Source: Allokutzneria sp. NRRL B-24872 (GTDB lineage Bacteria; Actinomycetota; Actinomycetes; Mycobacteriales; Pseudonocardiaceae). From it: a DNA stretch of 64,000 bases. The stretch covers positions 102,848 to 166,847 of the forward strand of contig NZ_MUMH01000064.1 in the NCBI RefSeq assembly GCF_002155965.1. The letters are read 5' to 3'. The notes under the pieces were generated by a model. That model was not told the DNA's origin and ran no database searches. It was given only the letters and a program-made list of their open reading frames with translations. Position numbers and translations under genes: made by a program. The stretch's first letter is position 1, and each line of letters begins with the position of its first letter. Shown piece by piece: positions 1-7,992 of this stretch.

Positions 1-801
1 GCGGCGCACGCGCTGCCCGTCGCCGTGCCACTCGGCCAGGACGGCTGGGACCTGGACAGCGTGGAGGCGACGCTGCGCCAGGCGGCGCCGCGGCTGGCCT
101 ACTTCGTCGTGGACTTCCAGAACCCCACGGGCCTGCGGATGTCCGCGCCGGACCGGGAGCGGCTGGCGCACGCGCTGCGCAGGGCGAGGACGCTGACCGT
201 GGTGGACGAGACCCTGGTCGAGCTGGACCTGGAGGGCGATCCGGTCGACGCGCCACAGCCCCTGGCCGCCTTCGCCGAGGACTGGGTGATCCTGGCCGGA
301 TCGGCGAGCAAGGCGTACTGGGGCGGCCTGCGGATGGGGTGGCTGCGCGCGCCCGCGGAGCTGGTGCACCGGCTCGGCGAGTCGCGGCCGTCGATGGACC
401 TGGGCTCGCCGGTTTTCGAGCAGCTGGTGCTCGCTGAGCTGCTGGCCGACGGCGAGGCGATCCTGGCGCCGCGCCGCGAGGAGTTCGCGCGCCGCAGGGA
501 TCTCATGGTGGAACTGCTCGCCGAGCACTGTCCAGAGTGGACGGTGAATCGGCCACCCGGTGGACTGAACCTGTGGTGCGACTTGGGAAAGCCCTTGAGC
601 ACGCAGCTCGCCATGGCCGCCGGAAGGCACTCGGTGCAGGCCGTCCCGGGCTCCCGGTTCGCCGCGCACGGCGGGTTGGAGCAGTGGATGCGGCTGCCGT
701 ACACGCTGCCGGATGACCAGCTCGCCGAAGCCGTGCGCCGCATCGGAGCCGCGTGGAGCGGCCTGGCCGACCCGGCGCCGCCGGGACACGGGATCGCTTG
801 A
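1..801 (+). CDS. MocR/GntR-type regulator, aminotransferase domain (5' truncated)
   Basis: The frame is open from base 1, so only the C-terminal 266 residues are present. They form a fold-type I PLP aminotransferase domain: an NPTG motif lies near residue 40, and the segment SASKAYWGGLRMGW holds the likely Schiff-base lysine. A class I aminotransferase would normally have its own N-terminus here; the general layout matches MocR (GntR-HTH plus aminotransferase) proteins. The HTH domain would lie upstream of the window, so the regulator assignment is inferred from family resemblance. It is followed 1 bp later by a convergent DUF445 gene. Confidence 0.75.
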   Translation, partial: AAHALPVAVPLGQDGWDLDSVEATLRQAAPRLAYFVVDFQNPTGLRMSAPDRERLAHALRRARTLTVVDETLVELDLEGDPVDAPQPLAAFAEDWVILAGSASKAYWGGLRMGWLRAPAELVHRLGESRPSMDLGSPVFEQLVLAELLADGEAILAPRREEFARRRDLMVELLAEHCPEWTVNRPPGGLNLWCDLGKPLSTQLAMAAGRHSVQAVPGSRFAAHGGLEQWMRLPYTLPDDQLAEAVRRIGAAWSGLADPAPPGHGIA

Positions 802-802
802 G

Positions 803-2062
803 CTACAACAGGATCTGGCTCACCGTGTGGATCAGCAGCCCGGCGAGCGCGCCGACCACGGTCCCGTTGATCCGGATGAACTGGAGGTCGCGGCCGACCT
901 GGAGCTCGATCTTGCGCGAGGCCTCCTCGGCGTCCCAGCGCTGCACGGTCTCGGTGATCAGGCCGCCGATCTCGTTCCGATAGTTGATCACCACGTACAT
1001 CGCCGCGCCTTCGAGCCAGCCCTCGGCCTTGGCGCGCAGCGCGGGATCGGACACCAGCCGGTCGCCGAGCTTGAGCAGCCCGTCGTGCATCCGCTGGCGC
1101 AGCTCGCTGGAGGGGTCCTCGGCCGCGGCCAGGATCATCTTCTTCGCCGCGCCCCACGCGGAGCCGGTGAGCCGCTGCGCGTCCGGGTGCGCGAGCACCT
1201 GCTGCTTGACCTGCTCGGCTCGGGCCATGGTGGCCGGATCGTTCTGCAGGTCGTCGGCGAACTCGGTGAGGAAGCGGTCGATCGCCTGGCGCATCGGGTG
1301 TTCCGGATCGGCCTGCACCTTCGCGGTGAACTTCAGCAGCTCCTTGTTCACCCGCTCCGCGAGCATGCTGTCCATGAACTTCGGCGACCAGCTCGGCGCG
1401 CGGTCGCTGACCAGCTTGGACACCGCGTCGGGGTGGTCGCGGACCCACTCGTGCGCGCGGTCGCAGAGCAGGTCGACCAGCCGGTGGTGGGTGCCGTCGG
1501 CGAAGAGCTGGCCGAGCAGCCTGCCCAGCGGCGGTCCCCACGCGCGGTCGGTGAGCTTGCGCACGACGGCCTGCTCCAGCACCGCCTGCACGTCCTCGTC
1601 GCGCAGCACCGCCACCGCGCCGCGCACGATCGTCGCGGCCTCCTCGGTCACCCGGTCGGCGTGCTCCGGCTGGGACAGCCACTCGCCGAGCCGGGCGGCG
1701 AAGCCGACGCGCCGCAGCTTGTCCCGCACCACGTCCTCGGAGAGGAAGTTCGACTCGACGAAGGCGCCGAGGTTGCGGCCGAGGTCGTCCTTGCGGGTCG
1801 GGATGATCGCCGTGTGCGGGATCGGCAGCCCGAGCGGGCGGCGGAACAGCGCGGTCACGGCGAACCAGTCGGCGAGCGCGCCGACCATCCCGGCCTCCGC
1901 CGCCGCGCGGACGTAGCCGACCCAGCCGGGCGCGCCGAGCGACTCCTGCCAGCGCGTCACCGCGAAGATCAGCGTCGCGCCGAGCAGGAAGCACAGCGCC
2001 ACCACCTTCATCCGGCGGAGGTCGCGGAGCTTCTCGTGCTCTCGGGGAGTCAGGGTCGTCAC
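803..2062 (-). CDS. DUF445 family membrane protein
   Basis: This 419-residue protein has a short basic N-terminus, a hydrophobic segment at about residues 21-36, and the conserved DUF445 block with GALADWFAVTALFRRPLG near residues 60-78. A long helical middle follows, and a second hydrophobic stretch at the C-terminus (VVGALAGLLIHTVSQILL). The layout is membrane anchors at both ends with a charged helical body between. The function of the family is unknown. The GTG start leaves a 56-bp divergent gap to the aminotransferase gene. No motif suggests an enzyme. Confidence 0.85.
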   Translation of the reverse strand: MTTLTPREHEKLRDLRRMKVVALCFLLGATLIFAVTRWQESLGAPGWVGYVRAAAEAGMVGALADWFAVTALFRRPLGLPIPHTAIIPTRKDDLGRNLGAFVESNFLSEDVVRDKLRRVGFAARLGEWLSQPEHADRVTEEAATIVRGAVAVLRDEDVQAVLEQAVVRKLTDRAWGPPLGRLLGQLFADGTHHRLVDLLCDRAHEWVRDHPDAVSKLVSDRAPSWSPKFMDSMLAERVNKELLKFTAKVQADPEHPMRQAIDRFLTEFADDLQNDPATMARAEQVKQQVLAHPDAQRLTGSAWGAAKKMILAAAEDPSSELRQRMHDGLLKLGDRLVSDPALRAKAEGWLEGAAMYVVINYRNEIGGLITETVQRWDAEEASRKIELQVGRDLQFIRINGTVVGALAGLLIHTVSQILL

Positions 2063-2118
2063 CCCCCGATTCTTACCCGTGCTTGGCCCAGGGATGCCGA
2101 ACGAGCAGGATCGTGGCC

Positions 2119-3285
2119 GTGGCTAATCGTGCTCTCGTCTCCCGGCTCCAGCCGTTCACCTCGACGATCTTCGCCGAGATGACCGCACTCGCCCAGCGCA
2201 CCAGCGCGGTCAACCTGGGCCAGGGCTTCCCGGACACCGACGGTCCGGCGTCGATGCTCGAAGCGGCGCGGGCCGCCATCGCGAACGGGGTGAACCAGTA
2301 CCCGCCCGGCCCCGGAATGCCCGAGCTGCGCACCGCCATCGCCGAGCACCGCACCCGCTACGGCACGTCCTACGACCCGGACACCGAGGTCCTGGTCACC
2401 GTGGGCGCGACCGAGGCGATCGCCTCCGCGCTGCTGGGCCTCGTCGAGCCGGGCGACGAGGTCGTGCTGGTCGAGCCGTACTACGACTCCTACGCCGCCT
2501 CCGTCGCGCTCGCCGGAGCTGAGCGCAAGGTCGTCTCCCTGGTGCCGGACGGAGACCGGTTCGCGCTGGACCTGGACGGGCTGCGCGCGGCGATGGGCCC
2601 GCGCACCAAGGCGATCCTGGTCAACACCCCGCACAACCCGACCGGAACCGTCTACACCGCCGACGAGCTGGCCGAGATCGCTCGCCTGTGCCAGGAGCAC
2701 GACGTCGTCGCGATCACCGACGAGGTCTACGAGCACCTGCTCTTCGACGGCAGGCAGCACACCCCGCTCGCGACGCTCCCGGGGATGGCCGAGCGCACGC
2801 TGACGATCTCCAGTTCCGGCAAGACCTTCAGCGCCACCGGCTGGAAGGTCGGCTGGATCTGCGGACCCGCCGAGCTGGTCGCGGCCGCCCGCGCCGCAAA
2901 GCAGTTCCTCACCTTCGTCGGCAGCGGCCCGTTCCAGCCCGCTGTCGCGCACGCGCTGCGCACCGAGCTGGACTGGGTCGAGGAGCAGCGCCTCGCCTTG
3001 CAGGACAAGCGGAACCGGCTCTCCACGGGACTCGCGGAGGCGGGCTTCGGCGTGCGCGCCAGCGAGGGCACCTACTTCGTCTGCGCAGACGTGCGCCCGC
3101 TCGGCTTCGAGGACGGCTACGAGCTGTGCCGCGCCCTCCCGGAGCGCATCGGCGTCGCCGCCGTGCCCGTCCAGGTCTTCACGGACAACCAGGAGAACTG
3201 GCGGCACCTCGTTCGCTTCGCCTTCAGCAAGCGCGACGAGGTGCTGGACGAGGCCGTGCGCCGCCTGCACAAGCTCGCCTCCTGA
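2119..3285 (+). CDS. PLP-dependent class I/II aminotransferase (DapC/kynurenine aminotransferase-like)
   Basis: This is a fold-type I aminotransferase of about 388 residues. Visible motifs are NLGQGFPDTDGP near the N-terminus, NTPHNPTG (PLP and substrate binding), ITDEVYEHLLF, and SSSGKTFSATGWKVGW with the Schiff-base lysine. The family includes mycobacterial Rv0858c (annotated DapC) and kynurenine or methionine aminotransferases; substrate cannot be read from sequence. GTG 2119 is chosen because AGGA at 2107-2110 gives an 8-nt spacer. GTG 2113 and an upstream in-frame start at 2083 remain possible. Its TGA abuts the stop codon of the convergent sigma factor gene. Confidence 0.85.
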   Translation: MANRALVSRLQPFTSTIFAEMTALAQRTSAVNLGQGFPDTDGPASMLEAARAAIANGVNQYPPGPGMPELRTAIAEHRTRYGTSYDPDTEVLVTVGATEAIASALLGLVEPGDEVVLVEPYYDSYAASVALAGAERKVVSLVPDGDRFALDLDGLRAAMGPRTKAILVNTPHNPTGTVYTADELAEIARLCQEHDVVAITDEVYEHLLFDGRQHTPLATLPGMAERTLTISSSGKTFSATGWKVGWICGPAELVAAARAAKQFLTFVGSGPFQPAVAHALRTELDWVEEQRLALQDKRNRLSTGLAEAGFGVRASEGTYFVCADVRPLGFEDGYELCRALPERIGVAAVPVQVFTDNQENWRHLVRFAFSKRDEVLDEAVRRLHKLAS

Positions 3286-3861
3286 TCAGCGTCGCGTCTT
3301 CGAGAGCTTGCGCCGCAACGCGTGCAGGCACCGCAGGCGCATCGGCCCGATGCTGCTCTCCGCTACGCCCAGCTCCCGCGCGAGCTGGGCGTAGCTGATC
3401 TCCGGGTGGAACGCCAGCACCCACAGCACGCGCTGGCACCTCGGCGGCAGGTCCGCGAACGCCCGCCACAGCTCCCGCCGCGCGGCCGCGCTGAGCAGCT
3501 GCTCCTCCGGTCCCTCGCCGGGAACCGGCCGGTCCAGCAACGGCGGCTCGCACGGCGTTTCCCTGCGGCGCTCGGCGAGCAGCCGCAGGGATTCGCGGCG
3601 GGCCGTGGTCGCCAGCCAGCCGGGCAGGCGCTCGGGATCGCGCACCGTGTCCAGCCGTTCCGCGAGCCGCAGCCACGTCGCCTGCGCCACGTCCGCGACA
3701 TCGGAACTGCTCAGCCGGTGCGACCGCGCCGTTGCCAGCACCAGGCGCTCGTAGCGGGCGACCAGCGCGCGCCACGCGGGCTCTTCGCCCGCTCTGGCTC
3801 CCGCGACCAGTTCCCCCGTGGTCTCGGCTGTGTCTCCTTCTCCGTCCACTGCTCCGTCCAC
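3286..3861 (-). CDS. ECF-type RNA polymerase sigma factor
   Basis: This 191-residue protein has sigma region 2 (LVARYERLVLATARSHRL, then DVADVAQATWLRLAERL) and region 4 (LPPRCQRVLWVLAFHPEISY, then ARELGVAESSIGPMR), joined by a linker. This is the ECF layout without regions 1 or 3. No anti-sigma gene or zinc-binding anti-sigma motif is adjacent, so its control is unknown. Its stop codon directly abuts the aminotransferase stop, giving TGATCA across 3283-3288. The upstream 530-bp gap separates it from a divergent secreted-protein gene. Confidence 0.9.
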   Translation of the reverse strand: MDGAVDGEGDTAETTGELVAGARAGEEPAWRALVARYERLVLATARSHRLSSSDVADVAQATWLRLAERLDTVRDPERLPGWLATTARRESLRLLAERRRETPCEPPLLDRPVPGEGPEEQLLSAAARRELWRAFADLPPRCQRVLWVLAFHPEISYAQLARELGVAESSIGPMRLRCLHALRRKLSKTRR

Positions 3862-4391
3862 AACGTTCCCCTTCGCGCGGTCGTCGGTGGTGCCGAGCTA
3901 TGTGACTCGCCAGTAACATGCTGCGGCTCCACCACTCGCCGGATCGGGTGGGCGCGACACGCCCGGCGGAGCGCTCCGCGCACCCAATGGCCCAAGGCCG
4001 AGCCGAAGATCACGGCTCGATCGGGCAAAACGGGCCCGGTGGCGCTGCCGGGGAGACCGGTCAGTGCCTGAACCGCTCAGGAAAAGCCAGGTCGTGCGGT
4101 GAAACCCGAAAGATCGACCTTCGTCACTCTCCGTGCGAGGCCGGGCATCGGGCGGGCGCGGGGGTGCGGTGGAAAGCCAGGTCGCGGGGTCACCTCACGC
4201 GTGCGGACCCGGCTCACTCGACCGAGTGGCGCCACGCACCGTCATCGCAGGCCAGCGCCCCGTCCACGAGTGGAGCACCGAGCAGCCTTTCCGGGTGGTT
4301 AATTGCGGGTAGGCTCGCCAACGGCGCCGGGTGGAACAAACATGTCAATCGCAGCGGTTCCCGAGCGTGTTACGTCTTTGGTGATCGGCGG
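3862..4391. other. 530-bp intergenic region between divergent genes
   Basis: No convincing gene was found here on either strand; the short open frames lack family resemblance. The stretch must hold the promoters of the sigma factor gene and the secreted-protein gene. It contains a 12-bp direct repeat and potential stem-loops (see the repeat entry). A 19-codon ORF at 4342-4401 runs into the start region of the downstream gene. Confidence 0.5.
4083..4184 (+). repeat. direct repeat AAAGCCAGGTCG, two copies 90 bp apart
   Basis: Identical 12-mers lie at 4083-4094 and 4173-4184. The first is followed by CGACCT at 4115-4120, so AGGTCG can pair with it as a 6-bp stem around the sequence GGTGAAACCCGAAAG. 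This looks like part of a structured leader or a paired operator. It does not match any riboswitch consensus I could recall with confidence. Confidence 0.4.
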
Positions 4392-5369
4392 GTGGTGGTG
4401 ACGGTGTCCAGCACCGGAACGGTGCGCAGCTGGGGAGAGAGGCTGCGCGCTGTTGCCGTACGGCTGGCCGTCACTGGTGGTCTTGCTGCGACCGCTTGGC
4501 TGGCCGTGGCCACCACCGCTACCGCCGACGAGGCGCCGGCCCGTGTCGATGTTCTGAGCCCGTCGGTCGTCTTGGAGCAGGGCCAGCGACCGGCGGATGC
4601 CGCGACGCCGGCCGGCGTCCTCGTCGAACCGACCGCCACCGCCACGTCGCACCCCGCCACGTCGCACTCCGGCTCCGCCGCGCGCCTGCGGGCCGCGAAG
4701 GCCGTCGAGCGCTCCGAGTCCCCGGCCCCCGCCGCTGCTGTGCGCAGCGAGCCCGCCGCTGACCACTCCGAGCTGCGCGAGGCGATCAGGGACCTGCTTC
4801 GCCTGCGGCTCACGCCGCCGGCCCCGGAGCCCGGTGAGGACCCCAGCGCCGGGCTGACCCGGCCGCTGCCCGAGCCCGACCCCGAGCTGCCCAACCTGCT
4901 CCCGGCCGGCCCGGAGCGGCCGCCGCTGGGCAACCACTCCTCCGGCGAGGTCTCGGCCGAGCGGCCCAAGCCGCTGCCCTGGCCCGCCCCCGTGACGCTG
5001 CCCGCTCCGGACGAGCCGCCCGCGCAGGCTCCTGCCGACGAGGCGAGCACCCCGGTGCGGCACGCCCACCACGCGAGCGCTCGTCCCGCGTCCGCGCGTT
5101 CCAGCCTTTCCCTCGGCGGTGCCGGGGATGCCAAGAAGGACGGCGTCCCCACGCTGCCGCACGAGGACACCAAGCCGAACCCGGTGCAGACCGGGACCTC
5201 GCCCACGAGCGGCAACGGCCTGAGCGAGGGCGGCCCGCAGCGCGGCTCCGCCGGTCTGCCAGCGCTGCTGCCCCCGACGCCGGTCCTCTCGGTGACCGGC
5301 GTCGTCTACGGCGACGGCGTCGTGCCCGTCGCCGGTTTCCTGAGCCGCCCGGCCACCTCGCCGGACTGA
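4392..5369 (+). CDS. proline-rich secreted hypothetical protein
   Basis: After a basic start (RSWGERLRAVAVR) a hydrophobic segment, LAVTGGLAATAWLAVATT, is followed by TADEAPA, a good Sec signal peptide with cleavage near ATA-DE. The mature part, roughly 290 residues, is very rich in Pro, Ala, Ser and Glu and shows no recognised domain, so it is probably extended and exported to the wall or outside. Several in-frame GTG codons (4392, 4395, 4398, 4404) compete as starts; 4392 is the longest consistent with a signal peptide. No function can be assigned. Confidence 0.65.
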   Translation: MVVTVSSTGTVRSWGERLRAVAVRLAVTGGLAATAWLAVATTATADEAPARVDVLSPSVVLEQGQRPADAATPAGVLVEPTATATSHPATSHSGSAARLRAAKAVERSESPAPAAAVRSEPAADHSELREAIRDLLRLRLTPPAPEPGEDPSAGLTRPLPEPDPELPNLLPAGPERPPLGNHSSGEVSAERPKPLPWPAPVTLPAPDEPPAQAPADEASTPVRHAHHASARPASARSSLSLGGAGDAKKDGVPTLPHEDTKPNPVQTGTSPTSGNGLSEGGPQRGSAGLPALLPPTPVLSVTGVVYGDGVVPVAGFLSRPATSPD

Positions 5370-5371
5370 CC

Positions 5372-5395
5372 CCGCGACCGCTGGCGCGGTTGGGG
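5372..5395 (+). terminator. stem-loop after the proline-rich gene
   Basis: CGACCGC (5375-5381) pairs with GCGGTTG (5386-5392), including one G-T pair, around the 4-nt loop TGGC. Flanking C and G runs extend it imperfectly. It begins 3 bp after the stop codon. There is no T-tract, as is usual in high-GC actinomycetes. Confidence 0.5.
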
Positions 5396-5699
5396 TGTGC
5401 GCAGTTCGAGTTGATCTTGCTCATGCTTCGGCGCCGACCGTCTGTGCAACGGTCGTGACGCCCTTCCCGACCGGCGCGGCGCCCGCGGGTTCGCTCCGGA
5501 GGCTTACTGTCCTGAGCCCTTTCCGGAAGTCGGTTCCCCCGCCGATGAGCCCGTGGGCGCCCGCCCGGCCCCGGCCCTCCGCCTCGCGCGGACACCCCTC
5601 CCAGAACCACCCGATTCCGACCGACCGCGCCCGGCCGGGTCGGGTTTACAGCCCCGGCGTCGCGTTGCCCCCGCGACGTCGGGGCTTCTTACTGCCCTC
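5396..5699. other. 304-bp intergenic region
   Basis: No supportable gene was seen. A small inverted repeat, GACCGT...ACGGTC, lies near 5436-5455. Open frames across this stretch are extensions of the downstream gene's frame, without recognisable protein sequence. Confidence 0.4.
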
Positions 5700-6122
5700 G
5701 TGCAGTCGCGTTTCGCGTTTCGGCAACAACTTGTGCGATGGAGCGCTCCTCAATCGCAACGCGTTGCCAAAGCGCTGGGAGGGGACAGGTTTGGCGCGCT
5801 CGCGGCGTGCGATGCCGATTCCCTCGCCGAGTTCGAGCGCGAGTTCCACGTGGCGATGGCTGAGGCCGATGACGACTTCGACCTCAGCCGGGTGGAGGGC
5901 GTGGTCAGCCACTGGAACGGCCGCGCGGTGCTCCTGCTCAATCCGGAGATGGCTGACAACGTGGCCGAGGACGCGGCGTCGCTCAGGGCAGGGCTCTCGG
6001 AGACCTGGGAGCGCGATGAGGAGCGGGGTGGATGGGTTCGAGTCCCGGGAGAGAACGACCCCGACCAGGAGCGGCGCTTCAAGCCCTTCACTGAAGCGGA
6101 GCGGCGGGCCGTCCTCGCGTAG
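5700..6122 (+). CDS. DUF6247-like small protein
   Basis: This protein has about 140 residues. The segment SLAEFEREFHVAMAEA, then DFDLSRVEGVVSHWNG, resembles the DUF6247 pattern (short acidic helix, a middle Trp and an AVLLLNPE-type end). Such proteins often accompany toxin-antitoxin modules in actinomycetes. No toxin gene is adjacent here, so a role in such a module is not supported. The start is uncertain: GTG 5700 and GTG 5733 are both plausible and neither has a strong ribosome binding site. The C-terminal part is charged (ERDEERGGW, NDPDQERRFK). Confidence 0.5.
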   Translation: MQSRFAFRQQLVRWSAPQSQRVAKALGGDRFGALAACDADSLAEFEREFHVAMAEADDDFDLSRVEGVVSHWNGRAVLLLNPEMADNVAEDAASLRAGLSETWERDEERGGWVRVPGENDPDQERRFKPFTEAERRAVLA

Positions 6123-6137
6123 TCCCGCTTGAGGGGG

Positions 6138-6611
6138 TCAGGTTCTGGTGCGCTCGCGGAAGGTGCGGGCTTTTTCGCGGTTGCCGCAGACGCGCATGGA
6201 GCACCAGGAGCGCGAGCGGTTGCGGGAGCGGTCGTAGAAGGCCCACTGGCAGGTGTGCGCCGGGCAGATCTTGAGGCGGTCCCAGTCGCCGAGGACGGTG
6301 AGGCGGAGCGCGGCGGCCATGAAGAGGCCCGCGGCGGTGGTGGGGGCGAGCACGGGGACGCCGGAGCGCAGTTCGGCGCGCAGGTCGACGGTGATGTCGG
6401 GGGCGTGCGCGCGGCCCGCGACGGCCTCGCGGAGGGCGTCGCGCAGCGGCCGGACGTCGGCGGGGCGGCCGGGTTCGCGGATGTCATGGGAGTGCGCCCA
6501 GAGCCGCCACTGCTCGACGTCGTCGAGGACGTCCGTGTGCTTCTCCTCGTCGCGGGTATTCAGGAACGCGAGCAGGAGGTCCACGTCGTGGTCGGTGTTC
6601 CAGGCGGTCAC
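6138..6611 (-). CDS. CGNR zinc-finger protein (ABATE domain)
   Basis: About 157 residues. The N-terminus (DVDLLLAFLNTRDEE) matches the ABATE domain, and the C-terminus holds the CGNR zinc finger: CPAHTCQWAFYDRSRN followed by WCSMRVCGNREKA, which supplies four cysteines and a basic tail. These proteins are presumed stress-response transcription regulators that bind DNA through the finger. GTG 6611 is chosen because the protein then starts just before the conserved block; an in-frame start at 6674 is possible. It is divergent from the VOC gene and may control it, but this is inference from position only. Confidence 0.85.
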   Translation of the reverse strand: MTAWNTDHDVDLLLAFLNTRDEEKHTDVLDDVEQWRLWAHSHDIREPGRPADVRPLRDALREAVAGRAHAPDITVDLRAELRSGVPVLAPTTAAGLFMAAALRLTVLGDWDRLKICPAHTCQWAFYDRSRNRSRSWCSMRVCGNREKARTFRERTRT

Positions 6612-6726
6612 CAGCCCCACTCTACGACCGGGAACGGTTGCGACCCGCCCGGCTGACCACCATACTGCCGACACTGGTTACTAACTGTCGTTCACGTAAC
6701 AGTGGTTATGTGCTGGAGGAGTGGTC

Positions 6727-7095
6727 ATGGCTGAGAAGCGCGCCCTGCGACTGGAGACGGTCGTGCTGGACTGCCCGGAGCCGCTGGCGCTCGCGGCGTT
6801 CTACAACGACCTGCTCGGGTGGAACGGGGTCGAGGGCGACGACAGGTGGGCCTCGGTGACCGGCCCGGACGGGGCGACGGTCTCGTTCCAGCGCGATCCG
6901 GGGTTCCGCGCGCCGACCTGGCCGGAGGGGGAGCGGCCGCAGATGCTGCACCTGGACATCAAGGTCGACGACATCGACGCGGAGCACGACCGCGTCGTCT
7001 CGGTGGGGGCGAAGCCGCTCGGCGTCGATTCGCCGGAGCGCGGGTTCCGGGTCTACGCCGATCCGGCGGGGCACCCGTTCTGCCTGGTGACGTGA
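6727..7095 (+). CDS. VOC superfamily (glyoxalase-like) protein
   Basis: This 122-residue protein carries the beta-alpha-beta-beta-beta repeats of the vicinal oxygen chelate fold. LETVVLDCPEPLALAAFYND is followed by LHLDIKVDDIDAEHDRV and ends FRVYADPAGHPFCLV. The HLD and DPAGHPF motifs carry likely metal or ligand contacts. Members include glyoxalases, dioxygenases and bleomycin-type resistance proteins; the substrate is not predictable. ATG 6727 follows GGAGGAG with a 5-nt spacer. It is transcribed divergently from the CGNR regulator. Confidence 0.85.
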   Translation: MAEKRALRLETVVLDCPEPLALAAFYNDLLGWNGVEGDDRWASVTGPDGATVSFQRDPGFRAPTWPEGERPQMLHLDIKVDDIDAEHDRVVSVGAKPLGVDSPERGFRVYADPAGHPFCLVT

Positions 7096-7159
7096 ACCCG
7101 GTGACGTGAGCTGGTGCACTGGGCCGCCCGGCATGCGCTGACCCGGGCGACCCAGTCAC

Positions 7160-7201
7160 ACCGTCCACACGTCGGGGGGCACTGATGTCAGTGCGGACGG
7201 T
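7160..7201. terminator. nested inverted repeat between convergent genes
   Basis: An outer pair ACCGTCC (7160-7166) / GGACGGT (7195-7201) encloses a perfect inner hairpin GCACTGA (7179-7185) / TCAGTGC (7188-7194). The structure sits between the convergent VOC and VanY-like genes, so a bidirectional terminator is the simplest reading. Confidence 0.5.
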
Positions 7202-7214
7202 ATGCACCGGCGCC

Positions 7215-7862
7215 TCACGGATGCGGCTTCAGAGCCGGACAGCCCGAAGAGGCGTAGTCCTTGTCGTACTCGAAATGCCACGGTTCGTTGGCATAACGGC
7301 GGCACCAGCCTAATGCTCCAGCGGTGCGCTCCAACCATGCTGCCGACGCACGGGGCTGCACGTCCACTGCGAGCCCGCTCACATGCAAAGATTTAGCGGG
7401 CGGTAACACGTACCGCTCGGTCAGCGCTCGGTCGCCACCGTAGCGCTCCAACGCCTCCTCGAACTCCGCTTTCTGCTGCGCGACAGAGCGTTTCGCCTCG
7501 TGCGCGCACAGCGCGACGCCCTTGGAAGTGGCCTCCTCCTTCGCCTTGGTCCACGCCTGGGCAGCCGAGGACGTCATGCCCTTGGTGTCCTTGTCGTGGT
7601 AGCTCGGATCGGCGGAGCAGGTGCCCTTGGTGGTCTTGCCCTCCTTCTCGCCCTTGGGGGCACTCGCCCCGTCCTCCGGTGGCACGTAGGTGATTGCCGG
7701 AGGCGGCTCCGGAGGCATTGCGCGGGCGGCCCTGCTGTCCACTTGAGTGCGCGTTTGTCCTGTTCCGGCCTCTGTGCCCGGGCCGATGGACATCGTGCCG
7801 AGCGCGGTGATCATCACACCGACGAGGGCGCCAGCGGCGACCAGTCCGACGGCTTTCTGCAC
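7215..7862 (-). CDS. VanY-like D-Ala-D-Ala carboxypeptidase (M15 family)
   Basis: This 215-residue protein starts with a hydrophobic segment (VGLVAAGALVGVMITALGT) acting as signal peptide or anchor, then a Pro/Glu-rich linker. The catalytic domain has SLHVSGLAVDVQP, supplying the first His and Asp, and WCRRYANEPWHFEY, supplying Glu and the last His. These are the zinc ligands and base of M15B peptidases. The likely role is trimming peptidoglycan stem peptides outside the cell. It is short for a VanY protein but keeps all expected catalytic positions. Confidence 0.85.
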   Translation of the reverse strand: MQKAVGLVAAGALVGVMITALGTMSIGPGTEAGTGQTRTQVDSRAARAMPPEPPPAITYVPPEDGASAPKGEKEGKTTKGTCSADPSYHDKDTKGMTSSAAQAWTKAKEEATSKGVALCAHEAKRSVAQQKAEFEEALERYGGDRALTERYVLPPAKSLHVSGLAVDVQPRASAAWLERTAGALGWCRRYANEPWHFEYDKDYASSGCPALKPHP

Positions 7863-7968
7863 TTCGCGCTCCCAGGTTTCGACTGCTTCTCAACCGGATA
7901 CGGGCGACTCCCGTGGCGCGTTGCACGGCGGGGCGAGGACCACATCAAGAAATCGACATCCCCGGCTA

Positions 7969-7981
7969 TACACTCGGTGTA
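7969..7981 (+). promoter_or_regulatory. palindrome TACAC-TCG-GTGTA, putative PadR operator
   Basis: Perfect 5-bp arms with a 3-nt centre lie 11 bp before the PadR start codon. PadR-family regulators commonly bind ATAC/GTAT-type palindromes in their own promoters, and here the site overlaps -10-like hexamers (TACAGT at 7980-7985). Autorepression of the PadR-ABC operon is the natural inference. No Shine-Dalgarno precedes the ATG, so the mRNA may be nearly leaderless. Confidence 0.6.
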
Positions 7982-7992
7982 CAGTCCGACCC

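Noticed and set aside
99..1994. Long minus-strand frame opposite the aminotransferase-like gene and DUF445
   Set aside because: Arg-rich low-complexity translation typical of shadow frames; DUF445 in another frame is clearly real.
3862..4391. Cyclic-di-AMP (ydaO) riboswitch
   Set aside because: Secreted-protein context is suggestive, but the expected conserved segments could not be matched.
4342..4401. 19-residue leader peptide ending in two Trp codons
   Set aside because: The TGG TGG comes from a GTGGTGGTG run read in another frame; no attenuator hairpin or Trp gene is present.
6034..6046. GGGTTCGAGTCCC, like a tRNA T-arm
   Set aside because: It lies inside a coding frame and no acceptor stem, D-arm or anticodon arm of proper spacing surrounds it.
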